Below are positions 24,596-36,564 of a stretch of DNA of 64,000 nucleotides, one piece after another. Source of the DNA: Combretum micranthum (Eukaryota > Streptophyta > Magnoliopsida > Myrtales > Combretaceae); NCBI GenBank assembly GCA_024138025.1, contig JAMXBD010001238.1, positions 62,001 through 126,000 on the forward strand, given 5' to 3'. Both the position numbers and the translations under genes were made by a program. Each line of letters starts with the position of its first letter. Position 1 is the stretch's first letter. The notes under the pieces were generated by a model that searched no databases, was not told the origin of the DNA, and saw only the letters and a list, made by a program, of their open reading frames with translations.

Positions 24596-25485
24596 ATGAG
24601 GAGATGGATGAAGAGGAAGGAGACTTGGCTGCCTTGGATTGCAGTGAAGGCTACAGCTGTGGCTTGGTGACCAGTAAGCCTTTTAACTTTTTCATTGTTT
24701 ATTGTTTTGTTCTTGCCATACAAGAGTTTAAAGATTTATAGATAAATAGATAGATAGATAGAAGTAGTAATCTCTATGTTAAATACATAGGAAACGTACA
24801 ATTAAGATACCATAATGCTTTTGCTCTTTTTGATTCCGGAGCAACACATTCTTTCGTTACACCTAGTCTAGCTAAGGAGATTAGACTACCAATAACTACA
24901 ACAACTTCTAGCTTTAAAGATCAAAAGCCCCACGAGAAGTGTTATTGTAACCCAAGAAGTATTGAAGGATTGTCCAACAAGAATACAAGGACATCTATCC
25001 ACTTGTGATTTCATAGTGATGGAATTAAGTAAATATGAAGTAATCTTTGGTGTGAGTTGGTTATCTCTTGTCAAAGCCACAATAGATTGTTGCAACAAGA
25101 GCATAGAATTCGTGGACCAAAAAGGAAAGAAGATAACGTTCGTTGGAGAATCCACGATCGCAAGGAAAGAGGAGTTATATTCGTTTGAGTTGCTGGAGGA
25201 AGTTCTGAAGGAAACGGATAGCTACATTGATGACACAAAAGAAGATAAAGAGAAACCTATCTTAGAGGATATTTCCGTTGTCAATAAGTTTTCAGATGTT
25301 TTTTCAGATGAATTGCTTAGACTACCTTCGAAGAGAGAGATTGATTTCGAGATTGAACTAATGGCCAATACAGAACCAATTTCTAAGGCACCATATCAAA
25401 TGGCCCTAGTTGAGTTAAAAAAATTGATGAAACAACTACAAGAGCTTTTGGATCAAGGTTTTATAAGACCAAGTGTGTCACTATG
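24596..25485 (+). pseudogene. pol: T1 protease and start of reverse transcriptase
   Basis: The reading continues from gag. A (GATA)n-like stretch and stops lie at 24735-24765, then the retropepsin box FALFDSGATHSFV (near 24822). A frameshift near 24940 is followed by CDFIVMELSKYEVIFGVSWL, the flap and C-terminal part of a chromovirus protease. RT begins near 25290 with KFSDVFSDELLRLPSKREID and ends at FIRPSVS, where the family continues with a W-G-A-P box. T2's LTR enters here at CTATG (25481-25485). The rest of RT, RNase H, integrase and the 3' LTR of T1 are not in the window. Confidence 0.9.
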
Positions 25486-28400
25486 TGTCACGCCTGAAAG
25501 GGTAGTCTAAACGTAATAGTCCGCCGCAAGCTATATGAGACTTAGGAATTGCTACCATAGTCGTTCCAAAGTCTCGTACAGATGCAAGGCGTACCTTTAC
25601 GACAATAGAATACATGAACCAATGAAGATAAATAGTTTAATTTGACATTCTATAAGCATCGGAATATAAACCATGAGTCCACATAATTAATTACAGAAGT
25701 TTCGAGGGCATTCCCCCGCAAAAATAATATCAAGTTTAATAATAGTCTTTTAAAGTCATCTGATAAATAATAGGGTTTCCTATGGAAGTCTACCCAAAAT
25801 CGAATATAAACTTCTAATGGAAACTCCTAATTCCTGCACCTGCTCAGTAGGATGCCTCAGTCATAACCATATATACAGATACTACAATAAGAAAAAGCTG
25901 TGGGGGCGTAAGCTACATTAACTTAATGAGTGCATACTTTCATAAAGACATTTATAACAAATCAATCAATCAAGTTAATTATTCAATCATATGGAATGAA
26001 TCAACCACATGAACAAACAATCATATGATCAGCTGGAAATCATATGTGAATGGATTTACGCCGTCCATTCGGGGTTAGCAGATTAACGAATACTGCGGTA
26101 CTACCGTTGAATTAATATGCCGTTTATGAATCACGGATAACCAACTTATGTCGTTTATGGATCACGATTAACCAACTCATTTATGTCGTTTATGGATCAA
26201 CCAACTTTTATCTGTTTACGGATCTCGGATAACCAACATATGCTAATGCTCCATCCCCATCCCCATCCCCATCGTGAAGTGATTATGTCCGTATTAATTT
26301 ATCGATCCGAATAGTCATTAATACCAATTTCTTAGGTGATCAACAAATTTCGCAGATAATCACTCATGTAATACTCTAAACAAGCATAAGTTAATCACCT
26401 GATTCCGATATTCTTAATACTATTTCTCAACTCACCAATAAACATACATAATTTCCCATAATTCACATCATAAAATTCCATTTTATCTTTTTCCTTATAA
26501 TCTAGTGCAACTATTTGCTACAGTCACAGGCAAGAAATGAAATTAGGAAGTAATACTCACTCGGTCATTGGTCACCGATCTCTTAGTAATAGTAATCCGG
26601 TGGTAATAAATCCTCGGGATCCAAGTCACCTAAATGAAAGAAATACCCAAATGAGTATTTCAACTCATATCTATTCCATTTTATTTCACAAAAACTTTTA
26701 AGTTTGTAATTCTCGTCATTAATGGAAATTTCAACTTAAAATGGCCATAACTTAGTCATTTTAACTTGGAATTTCGCAAATTATATATCGATTCCTATCT
26801 ACTTCGAATGATCTATCTAATTCTAATATAATATCTAGATTTTGAAAATTTTTATGTTTTGAAAAGATCCGAATAGTTCTGGTCAGTAGCTAAACATCCA
26901 TTTAGAAATTGTTTTTGTGAGGAATTATGATATTTCTACAATCCATGCCAAATATGCATGCAATAATAACAAGTCACTATCATGAATGGTATGTCATGAG
27001 CTTCCTATAAACATATTCATGATGATATTCTATTAGAAAATATTTTTGGAAATTTATACTTTACAAGATATCATGAATACTTAACCTAATAAGTCTAATT
27101 TTGTGTTATTGACCAACTACACTCGTTTTAGAGATTTTCCTTAATAAAATTTATTTATTCTTGCTAAAATTAAGTCTTTACCATATCTATTCCTTAAGGT
27201 CTTCATTTTTCAACATAAATCCTCATTTTACACTTTGTAAACAAGTGTTTAAGTATTGACTATTCCTAGATTCGAATTTGTAAAAATAGTTTCTAAGTGA
27301 TTTCTTTAAGAAAAACTTGTTTGCTACTTTAAAATTCAAGCTCCATTATTCCTATCTCCTAAGGACTTCATTTCCTTAATAAATTGCATATTCTTTTTTC
27401 CTAGTTACGAATTTTATGCAACTATCCTAAGATCAAATTTTTCTATCTTGTAAATATTTCTTGTTTAACAAATTTTTCTTAGTAGATCTACCATTAACTT
27501 ACAAAAATCATTTCTTATTGTTACCTATTCCATAAACTCTTCATTTTTCACAAAAAAATCATGTTTTTGAGTTAAAAAATAGGTTTTCAAAATGCAACTC
27601 ATTTTCCATCCGAATTTACAAAAGTTTGTTTTTATAAAACCAAATTTGTTCTTGAGCTTTTTGGCTCATCTTCATAAATATCATAACTTATAGAAGTAAT
27701 AAAATATTCATTTACATAAGACAAGATATTTATGACCATTCACTCATTCTAAGCATAATAAATGCATGAGATCTACAATATCATGTAAGAGAATAAATGT
27801 TTAAAAGCTAGATCTAAGTGTAATGGTCATGTTAAATGCTTGAAATGAAATATACTACTTATGATAATGATGTAGTAGCAAGATTCCTACATGGATTCAT
27901 CACTATATGAACATATATTATGATTATGAGGAAAACTCAAGCTTTAATCACAAGATCCACAACTTACGATGGCTTGATCATCATGTTCTAGTGGTTTTAT
28001 GTCCCTAGCATGAAGCTCATAGGGATTTTTATGAATCCACACATGAATGATCTAGCCATTACATGTTTTTGTGGTAGTAAATTTTAGATCTATATCTAGC
28101 AAGCTTGTAGAACAAGAGGAGTTGGAGAAAATAAAAGTGTATGAGTATGTGTGTGTGTGTGTATGGTTCACGGTACAAGAGAGAAAAGAAGGAGAGAGTT
28201 TGTGAAATTTTGCAAAAGTGAAAATGAAGAAAGAGAATGAAGACATAAAATAATATTTATAGTGAGGGTTATTAGGGTTTTGCATGATTAAATAAAAGAG
28301 GAAAAAAATAACACAATTGAGGGGGATTGGGGGGAGGGTGGGGGGTGTGTGCCCGCCATTGAGGAGAGGAGAAGGAGAAAAATAATTTTTGTACAAATTT

Positions 28401-28967
28401 TTCAAATTAAAAGTGTAATAAAATGTATTGGAAAAGTAAATGTAAGAAATTTGATGTAATAAGGTAAGGCTTGATTGTAAGGACGTAAGAGTAGGGTATG
28501 GTTTGTGAGTGTGAGTAGGGTATGGGCTTGTACTTATGAATAGTAAATTAGATAATTAAGTTACCGATTAGTAAAGAAAATACGTTATAAAGGCTAAAAA
28601 CTGTAATTTTTATAACTCGAAAAATTATAATAAATATATTTTTTAATTCATTATTAAATTCCAGTCTTAATGAGTATTCCAAAATGTTTTTCTAATTTCG
28701 AGTCCCATGGGCCGGTTTTCCGTAACAGATCCCGGTCGGGTTCGAAACAGATAATTTTCCGAAAACTGATCTTTTTATGTTTCGTTATATTCTTTAGAAC
28801 TATAATCTAAGTCAACTTGCTCTCATAAGTTCTATGGTTTTATTCTTAGGAGAGCCGGACTTAAGGTTTCTAGGTTTCATTATAACCCAGCTATTCCGAT
28901 TTAGGGTTTCGGTTTCCGATTTGGCTCTCGAAGTCAAGCTTGGTTACAAAGAAAACCGAGACTTACA
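25486..28967 (-). repeat. 3' LTR of chromovirus composite T2
   Basis: About 3.48 kb, TGTCACGCC... to ...CGAGACTTACA on the plus strand (coding-strand TGTAAGTCTCGG...). It is next to a polypurine tract and the chromodomain, so it is the downstream LTR of a minus-strand element. TATA: 28254-28261 (minus). (GT)n at 28149-28162. CTATG at 25481-25485 is the presumed TSD half. Its sequence is nearer to the LTR at 16532 than to the T2 LTR at 33362. Confidence 0.87.
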
Positions 28968-28981
28968 ACCTACCCACCTTA
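28968..28981 (-). other. polypurine tract of T2
   Basis: The coding strand reads AAGGTGGGTAGG directly before TTGTAAGTC of the LTR, the typical plant chromovirus PPT plus LTR start. Confidence 0.7.
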
Positions 28982-29009
28982 AATAGAGTTTTATCCTCAA
29001 AACTAAAAC

Positions 29010-29252
29010 TTAAATACATTGTTTCTCAAACAACTCGTGGTACTTCCTTTGAATTTCCTCATCAGCTTCCCAAGTTGCTTCCTTGAAGGCGTGATTTTTC
29101 CATAACACCTTTACATACCGGATTTCTTTATTCTGTAGCTTTTGAGTTTTCTTGTCCAAAATTTTCAGCGGATGTTCTTCATAAGTGAGATTTTCTTGTA
29201 ACCAAATGGGTTCCAACTCCAATATATTTTCGGGGTCAGGTATTATCTCCTT
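29010..29252 (-). pseudogene. T2 integrase C-terminus with chromodomain
   Basis: The minus-strand reading holds VKVLWKNHAFKEATWEADEE, a plant chromovirus integrase chromodomain, after a PDPENILELEPIWLQE linker, and ends at CI* (29010). The family uses it to direct integration to heterochromatin. The piece begins abruptly inside LTR sequence (the first residues are LTR-derived), so a deletion removed the integrase middle and part of an inserted LTR. Confidence 0.87.
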
Positions 29253-29691
29253 AGTACTTGTGAATAGTAGACAAGGCATCTACTTTACCGGTTGTAACGA
29301 AAACACGGGAAAAAGGCTATAACTGTAATTTTTATAGCCCGGAAAATTATAAAAGTGATATTTTTGGAATCCTTATAAAATTATGGTTCTAATGAATATC
29401 TCGGAACATTTTTCTGAGTTCGTGGTCCCGGGATACGCTTTTCCGTAATTGAGCTCGAGAAGACTCGGAATTGAAAAATTCCCGAATTTAAAACTTTCAA
29501 AGGTCTAAAATATACTTTAGAATGATAATTCATATTCATTTACTTTATAAAACTTCTTTTATTATGAAACCGAAGGAAAGCCGGATTTAGAGTTTCTAGG
29601 CTTCTCTCACTAGACTTAAACTGGACTGGATTAAGGTTTCGCTTTTCAACTTCCGGGGTTTTCTTAACTACTGAGATTACCGGGGTTTACA
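29253..29691 (-). repeat. LTR fragment inside T2 integrase
   Basis: About 440 bases matching the stretch around 17440-17830 in reverse. It ends in GGGGTTTACA (coding-strand TGTAAACCCC), so the LTR start is preserved. The remaining LTR and adjacent integrase codons are deleted. It interrupts integrase after the SKFW/SLQKSL-like region. Confidence 0.75.
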
Positions 29692-30191
29692 CAAACTCTT
29701 TTGTAGACTTGTCTAGAACTTAGACATGAATCTCAGGTCCTTATCTAAAATGATTCTTGCTGGTATGCCGTGTAGCCATACAATCTCTCGAATGTAGATC
29801 TTAGCCAAATTGTCCATTGAATATGTCATATTAATAGGTAAAAAAATGTGCTAACTTAGTTAACCGATTCATTATTACCCACACTGCATCACAACCCAAG
29901 GAATTCTTTGGAAAACCACACACAAATGCCATAGATATCTGATCCCACTTCCATTCAGGGATGGGTAAAGGCTTTAATAATCCTCCTGGCCTTTGGTGTT
30001 CCACCTTCACTTGTTGGTAGACCAGACACTTCATTACATATTCTGCTACATCCCTTTTCATACCATTCCACCAGTAGTGGCTTTTCAAGTCCTGGTACAT
30101 CTTGGTACCTCCAGGATGCATAGTGTAACCGGAGTTGTGGGCTTCACTCATTATCTCTTTTTTTTGTTCCACGTCTTCGGGTACACACTAT
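29692..30191 (-). pseudogene. T2 integrase zinc-binding and core start
   Basis: The minus-strand frame 29831-30172 reads EAHNSGYTMHPGGTKMYQDL, HYWWNGMKRDVAEYV and CLVYQQVK: the H2C2 (His-His-Cys-Cys) module of Ty3/gypsy integrase, followed by the core start WDQISMAFVCGFP, where a catalytic Asp would be expected in the FV/D position. It continues with a frame break as REIVWLHGIP toward 29700. RT and RNase H are missing upstream: the sequence jumps to the foreign LTR. Confidence 0.87.
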
Positions 30192-31684
30192 TGAGAATTT
30201 AGAGGTTGAATCAATGTATTTTGCAGCGGAAATATAATTTTTTTTTTCGAAACCTTAAATTTCCAAAACGGATCCATGCATTTCAATTAAATAGAAATCA
30301 AAAGGTGATTCGACATTTTACCTTTTTATATTAGTTCCGAAATTATCTCTTGACGCGGATCTATAAACATTGCAATGTCGCGAATAAATATGATTCGGAT
30401 CCTCCCTCTTATGTGCTAGCGCAATCTATAACGTTTCTAGATGAGATTTAGAATGGGTCTCCAAGAGTCACGATTTTTCTCTCTCTTTCTAGGGTTTCAG
30501 ACATTGACAACACATGTCATCCATCATTTGAGGAGACCATCATGTTCTATTTATAGGGTGTCATCCTTTACCCTAATCTTATTAGGGTCTAATTAATTAA
30601 TTTTATTCAACAAGGACATACACCATATAAAAATACGATTTTTATTTTAATTATTATTTATTAATCTTAATCTAATTAGATTAATAAATAATTAAATTAT
30701 TCCCAATATGGGTATTCAAATAACCCATGATCTGATTTATTCATTCTTTGTGTGTGACCTTGTAAGTTCACTTAATGTTAACAGCCTTAAACACATTTTA
30801 TAGCCTACAAGACATAATTGGTCTCTAGCAAGACATTATGCCTACCCAAATCAAGTGAAGGTCGATGATCCGACTCTACCTATTAACAGTCAATTATTTA
30901 GTCCCTTTGTCATGTGATATCTTATGATCAAATATAATGTGTGGATCAATACACACTTATATTGTTTAATCATCTATTTCTTGAATCTAGAGTTTGACTT
31001 GACTTAAACAAATGACATTGATAACTCTTTATCAATTCATTTGAGCACAACCATCTATCTCCCAGTCTTACTCAACAAGGGGCCCAAAAGATATCTCTCT
31101 CAATTTAATGAAATGGACAAATTCATTCACGAACACTCATATTCCTCTACATAACTTATTCCATATCCAAGAACAGTCTTATAATCACCTGATTAAAGAT
31201 GATAAAGAACTGAATTAAAACATGGAGCTTGCTATGTAGGAATCCATGGTGTCATCAGGTCAAAGGACTTAAATAATCACTATAGTGAGAAATACCTATC
31301 ATATTGATCCATACGGTATTCTCATAATTGGTCATTCCAATATAATATACTCTTACATGTATCTATGTGCTGGAACGATATCTTATATCCATGATCAGTA
31401 AAACATGACCATCATCCAGCCCACATACTAATCTTAATTCATTATTATTCTATATAATGAACGATTAGGGATAATTTAGAATAAAGTTATTTTTTCCTTT
31501 GATGGTTTTATTATTAAAGTCACATACTTCAACGACATAAGGAATAACAAATTTACTCATGGAATTATTTTATCAAGGTAAAAAGACCAATAATATACCT
31601 TGATAAAAAGGAATAACTTATAATATAAAGATAATAAATATCCAAATGACATAAAATCCATATGGCCTAGGGCACATTACTAGC
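30192..31684 (-). repeat. foreign LTR (probably Ty1/copia) in T2
   Basis: About 1.49 kb, not related to the other LTRs. Ends are approximate. On the minus strand it has a TATAAATA-like promoter (complement near 30548) and a TTTCCGCTGCAAAATACA segment near its end. A solo LTR, or the scar of a larger deletion, since gag N-terminus lies on one side and integrase on the other. I could not find a clean TSD; a shared ACTA is weak. Confidence 0.55.
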
Positions 31685-31890
31685 ACCGGTGGTGGCATAT
31701 TCATTTGTTGTTGCTGACCTAACACATTTAGAAGTTGTGTTAATTGACTTAGCGTGGCTTGTAGATTGCCTTGCGGGTTTGGGGGCAGAGCCACAAGGGG
31801 CGATTCTGGTTGGTTTGCTTCCTCAAGTGGATTATTCGATGCACATCTTTCTCTTGGTCGTTCTCTTCTAGGTCAGCTATTTTGGATTTT
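31685..31890 (-). pseudogene. T2 gag N-terminal fragment
   Basis: The minus strand reads a Pro/Gln-rich Gag start with LQATLSQLTQLLN and QQQQMNMPPP, matching T1's LHATLGHLTQVLK. The remaining gag, protease, RT and RNase H are deleted. Confidence 0.7.
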
Positions 31891-32265
31891 TGTTACATAA
31901 ATTTCATATTATTAAGTCTTTTATCGACTAAGTTACGAAAATTGCAAAAATTTCAATAATTTAATTATGCAAAGAAATACATCATATAGAAGAAATTTAA
32001 GCAATTAAGTCAAGAAATAAAATTTGTTCAAACCAAAATACTTCATTAAATCAAAAGCATTCAAGGGCATGAAACCCGTACATAAAAGAAATCAAAGCTT
32101 ACAAAAGAAATTCAAAACACAATAACATCAAAAACACCTTTCCAAAAACATAAATCAAACTGTTAATCGATCATATATCCTTGGTAGATTTGGTTAAAAA
32201 ATTTTAGTTGGACACATGGGATTTGCTCGGGTGGATCCTTCCTTCTTTCCTTCTTCAGTCGTCCA
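31891..32265 (-). other. spacer between T2 ORF1 and gag
   Basis: Noncoding, T-rich on the coding strand. It parallels the T1 spacer (21148-21409 plus 23203-23286), and so shows that T1 and T2 share the ORF1-spacer-gag layout. Confidence 0.6.
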
Positions 32266-33200
32266 TCATGGTGAGGGGGTCATGTCATGGTGATTGGGGC
32301 TAAGAGTCATCTTTGGCCTTTTTGCTACGAATTGCCTTAGGTAGCTTCGAACTGTCATCCTTTTTCTTCTATGGGAGGGTCGATTCCTAGACATGCTAGG
32401 TTCTCCTTGATCATAAACCATTTGTGGTACATGCTCTCCATCGGATACTTCCATTATTACATCCTAGGTTTGATATCTTATTAGGAGAGTGTGAGATCGA
32501 CTTCTATTTGGAATATTCTCATTCGGGGTTGGTTCAATAGGCTATTCGGAATCATGACTAACTTCCTGATCATCCCATTCATGATTTGCTTGTGGCACTA
32601 CGGGTTCCTTATCTTGATGTGCTTCGTCCCCTTCCATATCTTCTCCCCATTCGATTTGTTCACGTCTTCCTTCTTCTGGTAATGGTGGTGGACGCGGTTC
32701 ATCGAGGTACAGCCATAAATTCAGATAAACTCCGTACCAAAAGAAGTAAGACTCTTCATCTGCTCATCCCCAATCGGTGTGATCAACCAGTTCGTCGTGG
32801 GCATAGATATATACCGGGCCTATGGAATTCCAAGTTCTAAGGTCAAGAAAGACTGGATGTCCGTCATTCTGGAGAACGTAGCCTCTTGGAGCATAAGGGT
32901 GTGGTTGTAATGGCACATGAGTCGTTCCATTCTATATATAACCTCCATGTTAGTCCAATTGGTGTGTCTTATGGCGTCATATCTTAACCCATCTATCACA
33001 TGATCCCATATAGTGCCACGGAGTCCTCTTCTTCACATGTTATACATTTCCCAAGCGGACCTAGGTCGTCTTACTAGGGAAAACTCCTCACATAAGCTTC
33101 TTACTTTCAATGTAGTATACAAGAGTCTCATCACTCCTCAAGTTCAAACGTTAGGCCTTAGCTCTAACTTCACAAAGAATAAGCTATAAAAGACAAGGAA
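32266..33200 (-). pseudogene. T2 ORF1 (homologue of T1 ORF1)
   Basis: Read on the minus strand with stops and frame breaks. Blocks in order: LCEEFSLVRRPR, EMYNM, EVIYRMERLM, YVLQNDGHPVFLDL, IGPVYIYAHDELVDH, an acidic part with EEGRREQIEWGEDMEGDE, and a basic end RRKRMTVRSYLRQF. T1 has counterparts of each block. I do not recognise the family. The gene lies between the PBS and gag. Pseudogene in this copy. Confidence 0.68.
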
Positions 33201-33341
33201 GGTCATTAATTCTCTTTTTAGAAAATTCTACGCTTGTCTAACTTATTTAGGTTCTAGGCATTTGTCTACTTAATTTTTAACTTATCTACCCTTTCCTTTT
33301 TCTAGCTTCATTCCTATTACCTTTATTCCTTTAAACTTGTT

Positions 33342-33353
33342 GTTCTGATACCA
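33342..33353 (-). other. primer-binding site of T2 (tRNA-iMet type)
   Basis: The coding strand reads TGGTATCAGAAC, eight bases from the LTR boundary, one change from TGGTATCAGAGC. Confidence 0.85.
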
Positions 33354-33361
33354 ACTTAAAT

Positions 33362-36300
33362 TGTCATGCCCCGAAGGGTACCCTAAACGTGGCAGTCCGC
33401 TACATATAATATCAAGACTTAAGAATGACTACCTTAGTTATGCGTAAGTCTTGGTATTATATGTAAGGCGTCTAACACAGTAATAGGAAATGCTTTTGGG
33501 AAGTATAGTCTAAGCAAGTAATAATGAACATACAAGAATTTAGAAATAAAATAGATCATAATATTAACAATTAAAAGTCTATTACATGATTCTTAGGGGC
33601 AAACCCCATTAAATTCCAAGGATTGAAATAACTAATAGTCCTTATAAAAATTTAAAATACTACATCAAAAGATTTTAAAGAAATTCTAATCTAACCCTTC
33701 AAGTAGATTTCCTTCAAAAGCACCCAAAAGAAAACTTACGCGGATAAAAGAAGACCTCGAGTACAAAAACAGGTGTTCCTGTGAATACAAATACCTATAG
33801 GGGCGTAACCTTACGGGCTTAGTGAGTATAATCTCAATATTCATACTTGAAACAAAATATCAACCAAGTTTATTAAACAAGCAAATGGGATGCAACAAGT
33901 ACGTGAGCATAGAAGACATATGATTTTCCAAGAATCATATGTTGAATGAATTGTGTCCTTCATTCGAGGTTAAGTATTCCGGCCCATGACGACCATTACT
34001 TCTTTTAAAAACCATTTTTATAGATCTTACCGCCTCTTATACGCTATAAAAAATATATAATTATTACTGGCTCCTACTAGCCACAAATTTATGTAATTTT
34101 TACTAGCTCCTACTCGCCACATGCATAATATACCCGTTATGCCTACCACCACTATCATACACTTGTTCCCCAATTGTATAATAGTGAATGCAATGTGACT
34201 CAACATATGAAATGCATGCATCAACTTTTATTTAAAGCCTAGCCGTTATATTTTAATTTCTTACAATTGATCAACCAATTTCAGACACTTCAACGAGCTA
34301 ATAAACATATAATTTATTACAAGCATTTCATGCTTCGATATGCTTAATATTCTTTCAATATGTTATCATACATCTTCAATTTTATCTTTCCTTAAGTCTA
34401 ATGCAACTAAATTTACAAGCACAAACATAAGTATGAAAAATAGGGGAAGTAGACTAACTCGGCCATGACGATACTCTCTCAGTCGAAGTAGTCATCGAGG
34501 TAGTATACGTCTTCCTCCTCGGTTCCAAAACAAAGGAAATACCAAAAATGAGTATTCCATGGAATTTCTAGTCAAAACTTCCAACTCTATTTTCTAGTTA
34601 CGGTAAAATTTGTATAGGTGGAAATTTCAACTTAAAATGACCATAACTTGCTCATTTTAACTCGGAATTTCGCATATAATATACCGTTTTCTACTTACTT
34701 GGAAAGATCTATCCGTTTCTAAGGTTATTCTTATCATAAAAAGTCATTTGGGTCCCAAAATCATAGGGTACAGATTCACCACAAATTTTCTTGTTTGCAA
34801 AACTTAATTTTGTAAACTTTTCTTTATCTAAAAATATTTGTACCAAAAATAGATATTATTATGATTGAAAACCTTTAATATATATATATATATATATATT
34901 GACTCACATCATATGCATGAATTTAATGAAGTTGTCTCAACCATGATTCTTTGTAAAAGCAAAGTTTCCTAAAATTTTGAAAAAGCAAGACTTTTGAAAA
35001 ATTCCACTTAGCTTGTTAGAAAATTTCTTAAGTTATTTTAAGTGAGTATTTTCTTCTTCTTAATTCCATTTCTTTAATTTTTTAAATTTCAATGAACGAT
35101 TTTTATTTTGCTAAGTTTCTTATAGCTTAATTCTAGGGATTGAGAGGGTAATTCCTAAATACTTTTTTAAGTAGTTAAAATCTATCAAACTTTATACTTT
35201 TTTAATTTTTTTATACTTAGCTTATTAGAAAATTTCTTAAGTTATTTTAAGTGAGTATTTTCTCCTTCTTAATTCCATTTCTTTAATCTTTTTAAATTTC
35301 AATGAATGATTTTTATTTTGCTAAGTTTCTTATAGCTTAATTATAAGGATTGAGAGCGTAATTCCTAAATACTTTTTTTAAGTAGTTAAAATCTATCAAA
35401 CTTTATACTTTTTTAACCTTTCCTAAAGTTTATTTCATTTAATTAAAATGATTTCCTAAGTTGTTTATTAATTTTATTCGTTAAGATCATTTTATCCTTA
35501 TTCCTTCATATTTTAAAGTATTGGTGAAAAAAAAATGAAGTTTAGTAAAACTTTTGTTAAACAAGAATTTGAAATTTTAATTTTTAAAGAAAAGTTTTCC
35601 ATTTATGATTTTGTAAAGTGTATGTATGTATTTAAAAATTCCTATGTTCTTTGGTTACTAAAACTTATGATGAACTCCTCTAGATTTTTGGAAAAGATTT
35701 GCTAAGATAGATTCATAAGTTTTTATGAAAAATCATTTATTTTATGACAAAAATTATTTTGGAAAAGAACTTCCATTTGAGAAAACATTTCTTCTTTATC
35801 TTATTGATAAAAATCGATATGTTCATGCATGATCATGAAATTATGAAAAACATAAGACAGATATAATAAGTAATATAACAAGCAAGCAAATAGAAATATC
35901 AAGTATTGGGAACCTTAGCTTCATCAAGGTATCCCAGGACTAAGAATAGACTAGTCCTAAAAAGCATAACGAAAAGAAAGAAAATGTTGTTTTGACTTAA
36001 TGAGAACAAGTCTAAGACTAGAGACTAGTCTAAAAATAATATGAAATAAATAAGTAAATTGCATAACTTGGAAGTAAATAAATAACAAATGAGATTATAT
36101 GCTCTAAAGATTATATATAAGTACATAATTATATTTATTTAAATATATATAAGAAGCTAACATAATATCAACAATAATATGAGCAAAGTAAAATAACAAC
36201 ATAAAAATACATAAATACATATTCATAAACAAGAACAATACATGAATATAGTATAGCTTTCATAACATTAAGTTTAGGAAACTAACACCATGGTCATGTA

Positions 36301-36564
36301 AAGTTACATGACATGGTAAGAGAGAATTGAAAAAATTTCTTACCTAAAGTAAGAATGGTAGTAGTGTTTATATGAGTAGAAGAGAGTTTTAAGAATAATT
36401 TTTGGGAGAGTGTTTGAGAGGAATTTTTTAGAGTAATTTTATGGGTAGAAGATGTGTGAATGAAGTAAAAGAGGAGGAGGGTATTTTATAGGAAAATAAG
36501 GAGTGAATTTTGAGTGATTTAATTAAAGAAAAATTGAAAAAAAAAAGAAGAGGAGGGAGAAGGG
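33362..36564 (-). repeat. 5' LTR of T2, part 1
   Basis: Starts TGTCATGCCCC beside the PBS. It is interrupted at the GC-rich box by A2 and continues at 43275-43948. It holds the donor-like site (36342), palindrome (36295-36310), TATA (36483-36490), a (TA)n run near 34880-34900, and a 199-bp tandem duplication. Confidence 0.88.
35022..35418. repeat. 199-bp tandem duplication in T2 LTR
   Basis: 35022-35220 and 35221-35418 are near-identical direct copies, accounting for roughly half of this LTR's extra length. Confidence 0.88.

Noticed and set aside
24661..24765. Possible intron between gag and protease (GTAAG after GLVTS)
   Set aside because: The frame continues across it and the stops come from a GATA-like microsatellite; no strong branch or acceptor was identified.
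30187..31690. ACTA as TSD of the foreign LTR
   Set aside because: Only four bases, offset from any TG/CA end; chance is likely.
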